From: Hyphobacterium sp. CCMP332
GTDB lineage: Bacteria > Bacteroidota > Bacteroidia > Cytophagales > CCMP332
Assembly (NCBI GenBank): GCA_014323545.1
Contig: CP058647.1
Coordinates: 1,404,001-1,468,000 of the forward strand
Direction: 5' to 3'
DNA length: 64,000 nt
The position numbers were made by a program, and so were the translations under genes. Position 1 is the stretch's first letter; the number at the start of each line of letters is the position of its first letter. The notes under the pieces were generated by a model that saw only the letters and a list, made by a program, of their open reading frames with translations, was not told the DNA's origin and did not search any database. This document shows, in pieces, positions 17,032-26,608 of the stretch.

Positions 17032-18162
17032 TTAGTCAAGATTCTTAATTTCATTCGGTGAAATGCCTAAATGTTTCTTGACTGCCCTGTTGAAAGAAGA
17101 TTTGGAATTAAATCCAGCTTCCATGGCTAGCGCTAATAAAGTGTAATGCTGATTCTCGGGTTGAGAGATCAGGCGTCTTACTTCATCCACTCTAATTTTA
17201 TTAATATAATCGTTAAATTTTTGCTTTTTTATTTCACTAAGGCTCTTCGAAAGCAAATAAGGCTTAACCTTCAATTTTTCGGCTGTTGTGTTAAGAGAAA
17301 GATTCGGGTTCTTGTACAACTTATCTTCTTCCATGGTCTTTTCCAGGATTTGATCTATTTCAATAAGCCTTTTTCTATCATCATCAGAAATCATTTCTTT
17401 AATCGTTGCACCTATTTCATTGCGTCTTCGAAATCCTTCCAATCCAACCCAATAGGTCAGACCGGATAATCCTATGAAAAATGGATAATAGTAAAATCTA
17501 ATAAAATAAAAATACGAGTCTTCTGTGGTTATGCGGTAAAAAATGAGATCTAAGAGTAAGATGACAAAGACTATTGAAAAGTAGATTTTAAAGGAAAATA
17601 CGATTCTCTTTAGCCATTTTTTGTGATCTTTTTCAAATTTTACATTTGGCGGAATTGTGTTTAATAATTTTTGAGCCTTGCTTGCATAGTATATAATTAA
17701 AATACTGGCAATAATGTAAATAGTTGAATTGTTCATCCAGACTACATACCCCCAATAACCTAACCAACTCAAACTTTCTCGTGTGCCATCCCAATAGAAA
17801 TTCTGAAAACGAACAAATTCGCTTATAATAATTTGGATGATTACAGGTAAAAAATGAATTCTGTCCTTCTTTCTGATTTTAAAGCCGGGAAAGACTTGAG
17901 CTTTCACATAAAAATAGAGAAGTGCTGGTGTCAACCAACTGATATCCAACATAAAATAATACCAGGTATCGTAATAGCCCAATCCAAAAAGACGCAAAAT
18001 TTGAATTGTCAGTCGATAAGAAAGCAAAAAAAGTATTCCGGCTAGAATTTGATTCGATACCTTTTTTTGTCCATTATTTCTCAATAGAATTATACCAAAT
18101 ACTATACCCTGGAATGCCCCAATGCCTAAAATCAAGACTATAATTATTGTAGAAATCTCCAT
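17032..18162 (-). CDS. Membrane-anchored AraC-family transcriptional regulator
   Basis: The 376-residue protein has an N-terminal half of about seven hydrophobic segments (first 240 residues) and a C-terminal AraC-type double helix-turn-helix of about 100 residues. That domain has YLLSKSLSEIKKQKFNDYIN followed by the second helix pair FNSKSSFNRAVKKHLGISPN. This membrane-plus-HTH layout is common in Bacteroidota and suggests a one-component sensor. Its likely targets are the two downstream genes on the same strand (small secreted protein and S33 hydrolase), whose upstream region holds a palindrome. Confidence 0.88.
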   Translation of the reverse strand: MEISTIIIVLILGIGAFQGIVFGIILLRNNGQKKVSNQILAGILFLLSYRLTIQILRLFGLGYYDTWYYFMLDISWLTPALLYFYVKAQVFPGFKIRKKDRIHFLPVIIQIIISEFVRFQNFYWDGTRESLSWLGYWGYVVWMNNSTIYIIASILIIYYASKAQKLLNTIPPNVKFEKDHKKWLKRIVFSFKIYFSIVFVILLLDLIFYRITTEDSYFYFIRFYYYPFFIGLSGLTYWVGLEGFRRRNEIGATIKEMISDDDRKRLIEIDQILEKTMEEDKLYKNPNLSLNTTAEKLKVKPYLLSKSLSEIKKQKFNDYINKIRVDEVRRLISQPENQHYTLLALAMEAGFNSKSSFNRAVKKHLGISPNEIKNLD

Positions 18163-18319
18163 TTGTTAATAGTGGGCTGAAAAAATTAAATCAATTATTT
18201 GGATTAATAATTAGAACTATTCGAAGCTTCCAAATATAAGCAGAATGTGAATCCTAGTCATTAGGTCTGATCTAATTGTAATTATTGAACAAACATTATC
18301 AATTCTGCTATGGTAATTG

Positions 18320-19977
<1,658 letters not shown>

Positions 19978-19978
<1 letters not shown>

Positions 19979-20661
19979 TGAAAAGACCGCTGATTATCCT
20001 GCATGGAGCTTTAGGAGCAAAATCTCAATTTGAAAAACTGGCCAAAAAACTTGAATCCGATTTTGATGTTCGCCTCTTAAATTTTGAAGGGCACGGCGGC
20101 AGAACATCGGAGCGAGACTTTTCCATCGATAATTTTTCTCAAAACCTGAGTGATTATTTAAAGGAGGAAAAACTCAAAAGTGTGCTTGTATTTGGATATA
20201 GCATGGGAGGCTATGTAGCCATTAATACTGCTCTAAATTATCCCGGATTTATACAAAAAATTATTACCCTTGGAACCAAATTTGACTGGAATCCCGATTC
20301 TGCAAAACAGGAAATTAAAATGCTTGATCCTGAAAAGATCAAAGAAAAAGTGCCTCAATTTGCCGAAAGTTTGAAAAAAAGACATACTCCGGGAAAATGG
20401 GAGGATGTTCTGAATAAAACGGCCCCTATGATGCTCAAACTCGGTGATGGCGAAGCATTGAATTTTAATCATTTTGAATTGCTTGACATTCCGGTTAAAA
20501 TAATGGTAGGCGAAATGGACAAAATGGTTTCAATTGAAGAATCGAAAAATGTAGCCAAATGGATTCCGGGAGCGGAATTCGAGATACTTAAAAACTGCAA
20601 ACATCCTATTGAACAATGCGATCTAGAGCTACTCACTCAGAAAATTTCAGATTTCCTATAA
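19978..20661 (+). CDS. Small alpha/beta hydrolase
   Basis: The 227-residue cytoplasmic protein has an oxyanion region LHGALGAKSQF, nucleophile elbow GYSMGGYVA, an Asp in GEMDKMVS, and a late His in NCKHPIEQ. It fits the alpha/beta hydrolase superfamily (MhpC/BioH-like size), with unknown substrate. Its ATG overlaps the ABC-F stop by one base. The last 20 or so codons are repeated 1,188 bases downstream, on the far side of a toxin-antitoxin island, in 77 bases that differ at three positions. Confidence 0.88.
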
Positions 20662-20679
20662 AACCTCAATTAAAATAGC
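20603..20679. repeat. Left copy of a 77-base direct repeat flanking the toxin-antitoxin island
   Basis: This 77-base segment covers the hydrolase 3' end (PIEQCDLELLTQKISDFL and stop) and, on the other strand, the last codons of a ZIP transporter (AILIEVL and stop). It matches 21791-21867 at 74 of 77 bases. On the minus strand the ZIP-like reading continues to about 20695 as LIGILAA, similar to but not identical with the real ZIP tail (LIGALSA). So both ends of an ancestral convergent pair were copied. Confidence 0.88.
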
Positions 20680-20935
20680 TGCCAAGATTCCTATAAGTCT
20701 CTGGTAGACTTGGTCAGCCTCGGCTGATAAATTTAGTACAGCAAGTCGAAGGTATCACTTTGGGTTAATAGGATTTTTACAGATTAGCGTCTGCCGGCAG
20801 GTAGTTAAATGTCAAAACGTTAGTTAAATGATCCTTGTCAGGAGAGGAGAACCAGATAGGAATCAATGCATGTTACGGCTCAAGCGATGTAAAACAGATG
20901 ATTTTTAATTAAATTTAACTCTTAAAATCTGACAA
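20680..20935. other. Non-coding left flank of the toxin-antitoxin island
   Basis: I see no gene here. It starts with about 15 bases that still read as a ZIP tail on the minus strand, then has a perfect 10-base palindrome CTGCCGGCAG at 20791-20800 and a 10-base direct repeat TAGTTAAATG at 20802-20811 and 20821-20830. The promoter of the toxin-antitoxin pair should lie in the last 100 bases, which are AT-rich. Confidence 0.5.
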
Positions 20936-21163
20936 ATGACTAGAGAGACTTTAATAAAGAAGGCCATTGATAATATATCAAAGTTACCTGACCAAAAATT
21001 AAGGGAGGTTTCTGACTTTGCCGAATTTCTTTTAAATAGAATTGAAAATCAAATAGTTACAGAAGGTATTCAAAAACTAGTTTCTAACTCGAATGCATTC
21101 AAATTTCTGAAAGACGAAGAAGACCTTTATTCAGAAAAAGATCTAAAAGAGAAGTATAAATGA
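20936..21163 (+). CDS. Putative antitoxin (DUF2281/VapB-like)
   Basis: The 75-residue protein begins MTRETLIKKAIDNISKLPDQ and continues LREVSDFAEFLLNR, the pattern of small antitoxins whose N-terminal helices bind DNA or dimerise. The C-terminus is acidic then basic (KDEEDLYSEKDLKEKYK), as in toxin-binding tails. It overlaps the following PemK-like reading frame by four bases (ATGA), the classic toxin-antitoxin arrangement. The antitoxin is intact while the toxin frame has an internal stop. Confidence 0.78.
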   Translation: MTRETLIKKAIDNISKLPDQKLREVSDFAEFLLNRIENQIVTEGIQKLVSNSNAFKFLKDEEDLYSEKDLKEKYK

Positions 21164-21486
21164 CAAAAGGTGACATTGTACTTGTACCATTTCCCTTTAC
21201 TGACCTCTCTAGTATAAAAAATAGACCAGCATTAATTCTTGTGAAGGGAGAGACAGATATAACAGTCTCTTTCATCACAACATAGTTAAAATGGCAAGAA
21301 GAATTTGATGTAAAAATTCAAGCATCATCGATAAACGGACTTAAAAGAACTTCATTAATCAGGTTAAGCAAATTAGCAACAATAGATAAGGACTTAGTAA
21401 TAGGAAAATTTGGTAATTTATTACTAATTGAATTAAAACAAGTCGATGAAAATTTGAGTAAAATTTTCAAGATTGGACTTGCTTAG
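21160..21486 (+). pseudogene. PemK/MazF-like toxin broken by an in-frame TAG
   Basis: Reading from the ATG at 21160 gives MTKGDIVLVPFPFTDLSS, then NRPALILVKGE and VSFITT, the N-terminal fold of MazF/PemK endoribonucleases. Codon 42 is TAG (21283-21285). After it the same frame continues without break for 66 codons (LKWQEEFDVKI..., TSLIRLSKLATID, GNLLLIELKQ) to a stop at 21484-21486, giving the usual family length of about 108. A single C-to-T change from CAG (Gln) would explain it. Family members act as mRNA interferases. The gene is most likely inactive unless the stop is read through. Confidence 0.85.
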
Positions 21487-21790
21487 TCCTCCACCCTTCT
21501 TTTTGGCTGAAGCCGGGTTATAAGCGTAATGAGGATGCCGATTAAATTCATATTCTATTATTAATCAGAGTCTTCTGCGTTTGAACTGATGGTAAACAAC
21601 AAAGAAGTTCCTTTCTCTGAGCCTGAGCGAAGAGACTCTAATGGTAGGTAAATGGAGACTCTTTGTTGCACTCAGAGAGAGGAACTACTAAGAGGAGGTA
21701 AAAGTGTAACGAGGATGCCAATGAAAATTCATATTCTGCATTTTTCAATTGTCAATCTGAATTTTTTGCGAATGATTCTGATGGTTGGAA
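21487..21790. other. Non-coding right flank of the island, with internal repeats
   Basis: This 304-base stretch has no credible gene; an open frame at 21652-21849 is the fused tail of the hydrolase copy. It carries a near-identical direct repeat of about 33 bases (around 21524-21556 and 21704-21736; core GAGGATGCC followed by TTCATATTCT). Between these lies a partly inverted pair: AAAGAAGTTCCTTTCTCTGAG near 21601-21621, against TCTTTGTTGCACTCAGAGAGAGGAACT near 21660-21686. These look like remnants of a small palindromic element. Confidence 0.5.
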
Positions 21791-21867
21791 ATCCTATTGA
21801 ACAGTGCGATCTTGAGCTACTCACTCAGAAAATTTCAGATTTCCTATAAAACCTCGATTAAAATAGC
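21791..21867. repeat. Right copy of the 77-base direct repeat
   Basis: This copy repeats the left copy (20603-20679) with three substitutions. It contains a dead hydrolase tail on the plus strand and the true ZIP transporter C-terminus on the minus strand. The displacement between copies is 1,188 bases. Confidence 0.88.
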
Positions 21868-22584
21868 AGAAAGTGCGCCTATCAAGGCCGGTACAATATT
21901 GCCAAGCTTTATTTTATGATCCTGTCGGGCTTCAAATAAGATGGTAGCAGAAATATAAATAAAACTGCCCGCTGCCAAAGCCATGATCACATCAAAGGAA
22001 TTGTCCAGAATGACATTGCTGTTTTGCAAATACTCACTTAGCAACATCCCTATTGGAGATGAAATCGCAAAAATTGCTAGAATGGTCAAGGTGATTTTTG
22101 AGTTTTTTATTTCAGACATCAACACCGATACCAGCGCAACCGCTGCCGGAATTTTATGAACAGCTATGCCAATCAGCAATGAATCATACATGCCATGACC
22201 ATGCGAATGACCATCTTGTGAAAGTATGGCCCCTTCCAATAAAGAGTGCAAACACAAGGCAATCGTAAGGCCATAAGGAAAGGCGGTTGATCGGTTTTTA
22301 ATTCCGTGATCATGCCAATGGCCATGTTCAATTCCCGATGTAAATGATTCCAGCGTCATTTGTACAAAAACCCCAATCAGTACAAAGAGTGATATTTTAA
22401 AAGTTGCTCCCGACTGATAAAAAATATCCGGCAAAATATGAAGTATGGTAATTGACAAGAGAAAGGCTCCACTAAAAATCAAAAGAAATTTAAAATTGAA
22501 TTTGTTGATCGAACCCAATTTCATAATCAAAATGCCGGGCAATAGGGTGATCAAAGTCAATATAATCGCCTTTAATACAATCAT
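21844..22584 (-). CDS. ZIP-family metal transporter
   Basis: The 246-residue membrane protein has about eight hydrophobic segments. A His-rich loop (GIEHGHWHDHG, about residues 83-93) lies before segment four, LHSLLEGA lies in segment four, then a second His cluster (GHSHGHG) and IAVHKIPAAVALV in segment five. The paired His/Glu and HKIPAA motifs are the ZIP metal path. It should import Zn or another divalent metal. It is the last gene of a minus-strand operon and overlaps the methyltransferase gene by four bases. Confidence 0.92.
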   Translation of the reverse strand: MIVLKAIILTLITLLPGILIMKLGSINKFNFKFLLIFSGAFLLSITILHILPDIFYQSGATFKISLFVLIGVFVQMTLESFTSGIEHGHWHDHGIKNRSTAFPYGLTIALCLHSLLEGAILSQDGHSHGHGMYDSLLIGIAVHKIPAAVALVSVLMSEIKNSKITLTILAIFAISSPIGMLLSEYLQNSNVILDNSFDVIMALAAGSFIYISATILFEARQDHKIKLGNIVPALIGALSAILIEVL

Positions 22585-23318
22585 GGTTTAAGCAATCTGT
22601 AAATCAACCTTTCTGATTTTTCAGAATTAAAATGACCTAAATTATAGTCGCCGTAAACAGCGACAATTTCAAAACCGAGCTTTGAAAAATATTCCTGAAA
22701 TTTCATCTCTGAAATGGCCATTACCTTTTCTTCATAAGCTTTTTCTTCTCCGCCAATGGTGAATTTTATCGATTTGTGTAGAAATCCTTTGCTTAGGTAT
22801 TTTTTTATTCTGAACTCAATTCCATCAATATTTTTTATTGTTTCTTCAGTGCCGCTGTTCAAGACCTTTTCCGTATTAAGAAAATCCAAAACAAATTCGC
22901 CACCCGGTTTTAGTCCTCCAAAGACCGATGAAAGCGTTTGAAGATTTTCTTCATCTGATTCAAAATAACCGAAACTTGTAAATAAATTTAAAACGAAGTC
23001 GTAGCGATTTTCCACAATGGATTTTCGCATGTCATGCACCTTAAAGTGCAAACTTGAATTTTCAAATTCCTTTGCCAGGGCAATATTTTTATCGGAAAGA
23101 TCGGCTCCGACGACATCCATGCCTTTTTGATTGAGATAAATGCTATGTCTTCCTTTACCACAGGCCAAATCAAGTACTTTCTGACCGGCTTGCATTTTTA
23201 GCTCATCAACTAAATTATCAATAAAAAGTCCTGCCTCACGGAAATCCCGGTCTTTGTATAGAATGTGGTAATAGGGAGTATCAAACCATTCCTCAAACCA
23301 GGCTTTTGAATCGCACAT
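22581..23318 (-). CDS. SAM-dependent methyltransferase
   Basis: The 245-residue protein has a class I Rossmann methyltransferase domain: VLDLACGKGRHSIYL (motif I, about residues 44-58), DVVGADLSDKNIALA (motif II), and DFVLNLFTSFGYF (motif IV), then GGEFVLDFLN. The N-terminal WFDTPYYHILYKDRD is typical of a Bacteroidota family of unknown target. Its ATG overlaps the PspC gene stop by one base, and its stop overlaps the ZIP start by four. Confidence 0.88.
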   Translation of the reverse strand: MCDSKAWFEEWFDTPYYHILYKDRDFREAGLFIDNLVDELKMQAGQKVLDLACGKGRHSIYLNQKGMDVVGADLSDKNIALAKEFENSSLHFKVHDMRKSIVENRYDFVLNLFTSFGYFESDEENLQTLSSVFGGLKPGGEFVLDFLNTEKVLNSGTEETIKNIDGIEFRIKKYLSKGFLHKSIKFTIGGEEKAYEEKVMAISEMKFQEYFSKLGFEIVAVYGDYNLGHFNSEKSERLIYRLLKP

Positions 23319-23506
23319 TAATTTTCATTTGGCATTACTATCCACAACACCAAATAAGGTAAAAGTCCTGTGCCAAAGCCCAATAGGGCAATTAAAAATA
23401 TCACTCTAATCAAAACAGGGTCTAATCCGAAGTATTTTGCGAGTCCACCGCAAACCCCGGCAATTATCCTGTCTCCTCTTGAACGTGTAAGTCTTTTTTC
23501 AGTCAT
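23318..23506 (-). CDS. PspC-domain small membrane protein
   Basis: The 62-residue protein is a single PspC domain: basic start LTRSRGDRIIAGVCGGLAKY, then DPVLIRVIFLIALLGFGTG and a second hydrophobic stretch ending PYLVLWIVMPNE. PspC domains occur in envelope-stress proteins of the inner membrane. It lies in an operon with four-base and one-base overlaps on its two sides. A stress role here is inference from the domain only. Confidence 0.9.
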   Translation of the reverse strand: MTEKRLTRSRGDRIIAGVCGGLAKYFGLDPVLIRVIFLIALLGFGTGLLPYLVLWIVMPNEN

Positions 23507-24021
23507 TTTGAAACAATTGGAATATAAACATACATTAAGGTATCGCTAAAATATTGCTCTACAGAGAATTCACCAATTTCAATGCTTTTATCTTTGGCAA
23601 AATCTTCCATTTCCAAATATATTCTTTGCGGAATCGAAAAATAATCATTGCTGATTTTTCCTGAAAGAAAAGAGCCTTTTTCAATGATTCTAATCTCTTC
23701 AAAAACTGGAATTAACTCTTCTTTTGGTGCATTCACGCCTATAAATGCCTTGATAAAACCATCATCCTCATTTGGATCATTGTAATAAATCGCAGTTGAT
23801 ATCAGCCCTTTTTTTATTGCAATGCTATCAGCCAATAAATGGTTATTTTTTATTTGATCGTCTTTCCAGTCGCCTTCAAAATAATTGCCTTGCACCACAA
23901 AGCCATTTGTATTCTTAATTTCAATTTCCAGCGGAGTGGACGTTTTCAGGTATTGATAAATGGCCACAAAAGCCAATATCACCGCAATTCCAATAAGAAT
24001 AAATTTATTGCTGATTCGCAT
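23503..24021 (-). CDS. Membrane-anchored GyrI-like ligand-binding domain protein (tentative)
   Basis: The 172-residue protein has one N-terminal membrane segment (FILIGIAVILAFVAIYQYL) and an extracytoplasmic or cytoplasmic domain of about 145 residues. This contains VQGNYFEGDW, a central AIYYNDPNEDDGFIKAFIGV, and a C-terminal YVYIPI ending. That pattern resembles the GyrI-like/SOUL small-molecule binding fold, but identity is too low by eye to be sure. It lies three bases after the ABC exporter stop, inside the operon. Confidence 0.6.
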   Translation of the reverse strand: MRISNKFILIGIAVILAFVAIYQYLKTSTPLEIEIKNTNGFVVQGNYFEGDWKDDQIKNNHLLADSIAIKKGLISTAIYYNDPNEDDGFIKAFIGVNAPKEELIPVFEEIRIIEKGSFLSGKISNDYFSIPQRIYLEMEDFAKDKSIEIGEFSVEQYFSDTLMYVYIPIVSK

Positions 24022-24024
24022 TCT

Positions 24025-25797
24025 TTAACTCACTATTACATTTCTAAACTGCATTTCGTGTAGCCTGGCATAAAATCCATTTTGTTTCAAAAGTTCATCG
24101 TGTTTACCTTTTTCTACGATCTTTCCCTTATCAAGTACAATGATCAAATCGGCACTTTTAATGGTTGACAATCTGTGAGCAATTACTATAGAAGTTCTTC
24201 CTTTCATCATTTTCTCTATTGCCTTTTGAATCAATACTTCGGTTTCCACATCCACCGATGAGGTGGCTTCATCCAAAACAATGATTTCCGGATCGTAAAC
24301 AATGGCCCTGATAAATGAAATTAATTGTCTCTGTCCAACCGAAAGCGTCGCCCCTCGTTCCATCACATTGTATTCAAAACCTCCCGGCAATCGCTCAATA
24401 AACTTTCTTGCTCCGACCAGTTCAGCCGCGTTTTTTACTGTTTGAATATCAATTTCAGGATTACCCAAGGTGATATTATTAAAGATGGTATCTGAAAAAA
24501 GAAACACATCTTGTAAAACCACCCCAATATGTTTTCTCAGTATCTCAAGATCGTAATCGCGCATATCTCTGCCATCGACACATATTTCTCCTTTATTGAT
24601 TTCATAGAAGCGGCTTAAGAGGTTAATGGTGGAAGATTTTCCCGCTCCGGTAGCACCGACAAGGGCTACAGTTTGTCCGGATTTAACCTCAAAATTAATA
24701 TCCCTGAGAACATAATCTTCATCGTTATAGGCAAACCATACATTTTTAAAATGCACATTGCCTTTTATGGATTCCGGCCGGTAGTCGCCATTATTTTGAA
24801 TCTGACTGTCGTTGTCCAACAATTTAAAAATACGCTCTGAACTCACCACGCCCATTTGAAGGGTATTAAAGCGATCGGCGATCATACGAATGGGTCGAAA
24901 AAACATGGATATGTACATAATAAAGGCAATTAGGTTACCGAGCGTCACTTCATCCTGCAATACCCCCTTTGCTCCATACCAAACCAATAAACCCGTGCCG
25001 GCAGCGCCGATAACTTCTGCTACGGGAAAATAAATCGAATAGTATAAAACCGAACGCACATTGGCATTTAAATGCTCTTTATTGATTTCCTGAAACTTTT
25101 TATACTCTCTTTTTTCAGAATTGAAAATCTGAACAATCGCCATTCCGGTGATGTGCTCCTGAACAAATGAATTGAGGTTTGATACCGCATTCCTCACATC
25201 GTTAAAGGAAATCTTAATCTTTTCTTTAAAAATATAGGTGCTGAAAAGCAGGAGTGGCAAAGTCGATAAACTCACCAGGGTCAGCTTCCAACTGGTGTAA
25301 AACATCAAAACCAGAATAAAAACGAGCTGCAATAAATCACCGGCAATTGCGGCAAAGCCCTGCGAAAATATATCCGAAAGAGTTTCAACATCAGAAATAC
25401 TTCTGGTCACCAATCTTCCGATGGGTGTGCGATCAAAAAACTTTAACCTGAGGCTTAAAATATGTCGATACAATTTAATTCGCAGATCGCGAACCACATT
25501 CTGCCCAAGAACCTGTGATAAATAAGCCTGATAATATTGCGAAACAGACTGAACAATCAATAAACCAACCAAAACAAGGGTCATGAAAACCAGACCGTCA
25601 ATATCCCTGTTGACAATTTCCTCATCAATGATATGAGAGATTAGAAATGGCCTTATTGGCGCCAGAGCCGCAGAAGCAATGGTAAGGAACACCACAAGAT
25701 AAAAAAGCCCCAGATAGGGTTTTACATATTTGAATATTCTTTTCAGAACATCAAAATCTATAACATTGCCTTTTTTTATTTCTCTTTTTTCCGCCAT
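24025..25797 (-). CDS. ABC exporter, fused permease and ATPase (MsbA/MdlB-like)
   Basis: The 590-residue half-transporter has an N-terminal six-helix exporter domain (about residues 20-315) and a C-terminal ATPase with Walker A GATGAGKSS, Q-loop VLQDVFLFSDT, signature LSVGQRQLISFIRA, Walker B IIVLDEATSSVD and switch AHRLST. It should work as a dimer, exporting lipids, drugs or peptides; the substrate is unknown. Its ATG overlaps the truA stop by one base. Confidence 0.93.
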   Translation of the reverse strand: MAEKREIKKGNVIDFDVLKRIFKYVKPYLGLFYLVVFLTIASAALAPIRPFLISHIIDEEIVNRDIDGLVFMTLVLVGLLIVQSVSQYYQAYLSQVLGQNVVRDLRIKLYRHILSLRLKFFDRTPIGRLVTRSISDVETLSDIFSQGFAAIAGDLLQLVFILVLMFYTSWKLTLVSLSTLPLLLFSTYIFKEKIKISFNDVRNAVSNLNSFVQEHITGMAIVQIFNSEKREYKKFQEINKEHLNANVRSVLYYSIYFPVAEVIGAAGTGLLVWYGAKGVLQDEVTLGNLIAFIMYISMFFRPIRMIADRFNTLQMGVVSSERIFKLLDNDSQIQNNGDYRPESIKGNVHFKNVWFAYNDEDYVLRDINFEVKSGQTVALVGATGAGKSSTINLLSRFYEINKGEICVDGRDMRDYDLEILRKHIGVVLQDVFLFSDTIFNNITLGNPEIDIQTVKNAAELVGARKFIERLPGGFEYNVMERGATLSVGQRQLISFIRAIVYDPEIIVLDEATSSVDVETEVLIQKAIEKMMKGRTSIVIAHRLSTIKSADLIIVLDKGKIVEKGKHDELLKQNGFYARLHEMQFRNVIVS

Positions 25798-26546
25798 TAA
25801 ATGTCTTGAAAATACCTCTTTGGATAAGTGACTTTTTTCAAAAATAAGCCTTCTGCAGGTACCGATCTTCCCGCACTGCTTCTTTTATCCGATTCGAAGA
25901 TTTTCTTATATGATTTTAAGTCTATTTTACCCTCCGCCAATTCAACCAGACTGCCAACAATTGCCCGAACCATATTTCTTAAAAAACGATCGGCTGCAAT
26001 TTCAAAAGTCCAAAGATGGCCATCAAATTTCCAGTCCGCGCGACTTATATTGCAAATACTTGTGCGTTGATCCGAGCCGCTTTTTGCAAATGCAGCAAAA
26101 TTCTTTTGTGTCAACAAATATTCAGCCCCACGGTTCAATAATTCCTTATCCATTTGTGAAAACAAAAATGCACAAGTTTCCAATTCAAAAGGGTCTCTTT
26201 GGCGGCATATCCTGTATTCATACACTCTTTCAATGGCATCGAATCTCAGGTTTGCATCTTCACCAATTCTGTAAATTCCAAAAACCGATATATCATTTGG
26301 CAAAAGGGCATTAATTGATTTCAAATGATCGTAAGAATTTAAATCATGGATGGAATCAAACATTGCAAACTGTTCCCTTGCGTGTACACCTTTATCCGTC
26401 CTTCCTGATCCCAAAGTCTTAATAGGATGTTTGAGCAGGGTTTCCAAAGCCCGGTTTAACTCCGCCTGAACGGAATGTGCATTGTCCTGAATTTGCCAAC
26501 CATGATAATTGGTCCCCTTATATGCAAATTGAAGTGCGTATTTCAT
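25797..26546 (-). CDS. truA: tRNA pseudouridine synthase A
   Basis: I start at the ATG at 26546 (MKYALQFAYKGTNYHGWQ), which fits the family start; ten more codons upstream are open but unlikely. The 249-residue enzyme converts uridines 38-40 of tRNA anticodon stems. The catalytic aspartate is Asp51 in GSGRTDKGVHA. The C-terminal half has FLRNMVRAIVGSLVELAEGK, the family's conserved helix. It is the first gene of the minus-strand operon running to ZIP at 21844. Confidence 0.95.
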   Translation of the reverse strand: MKYALQFAYKGTNYHGWQIQDNAHSVQAELNRALETLLKHPIKTLGSGRTDKGVHAREQFAMFDSIHDLNSYDHLKSINALLPNDISVFGIYRIGEDANLRFDAIERVYEYRICRQRDPFELETCAFLFSQMDKELLNRGAEYLLTQKNFAAFAKSGSDQRTSICNISRADWKFDGHLWTFEIAADRFLRNMVRAIVGSLVELAEGKIDLKSYKKIFESDKRSSAGRSVPAEGLFLKKVTYPKRYFQDI

Positions 26547-26593
26547 TGCCTTGCAAAATAAGACAGTATTTATCAAAAGGTGAACAGAATACG

Positions 26594-26601
26594 TAGCTTT
26601 G
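26594..26601 (+). promoter_or_regulatory. Bacteroidota-type -7 promoter element very close to the start codon
   Basis: TAGCTTTG matches TAnnTTTG and ends 7 bases before the helicase ATG at 26609. Transcription starting a few bases downstream of the motif would give an almost leaderless mRNA. Confidence 0.5.
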
Positions 26602-26608
26602 TTCCTTC

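Noticed and set aside
20831-20900. Possible group II intron or retron remnant left of the antitoxin gene
   Set aside because: ACGGCTC and AGGAGAGGAGAACC suggested intron tails, but no domain V stem or reverse transcriptase is present.
21652-21849. A 65-codon frame ending in the hydrolase tail
   Set aside because: Its last 20 codons are the copied hydrolase end and the rest crosses the short repeats, so it is a chimera of non-coding DNA.
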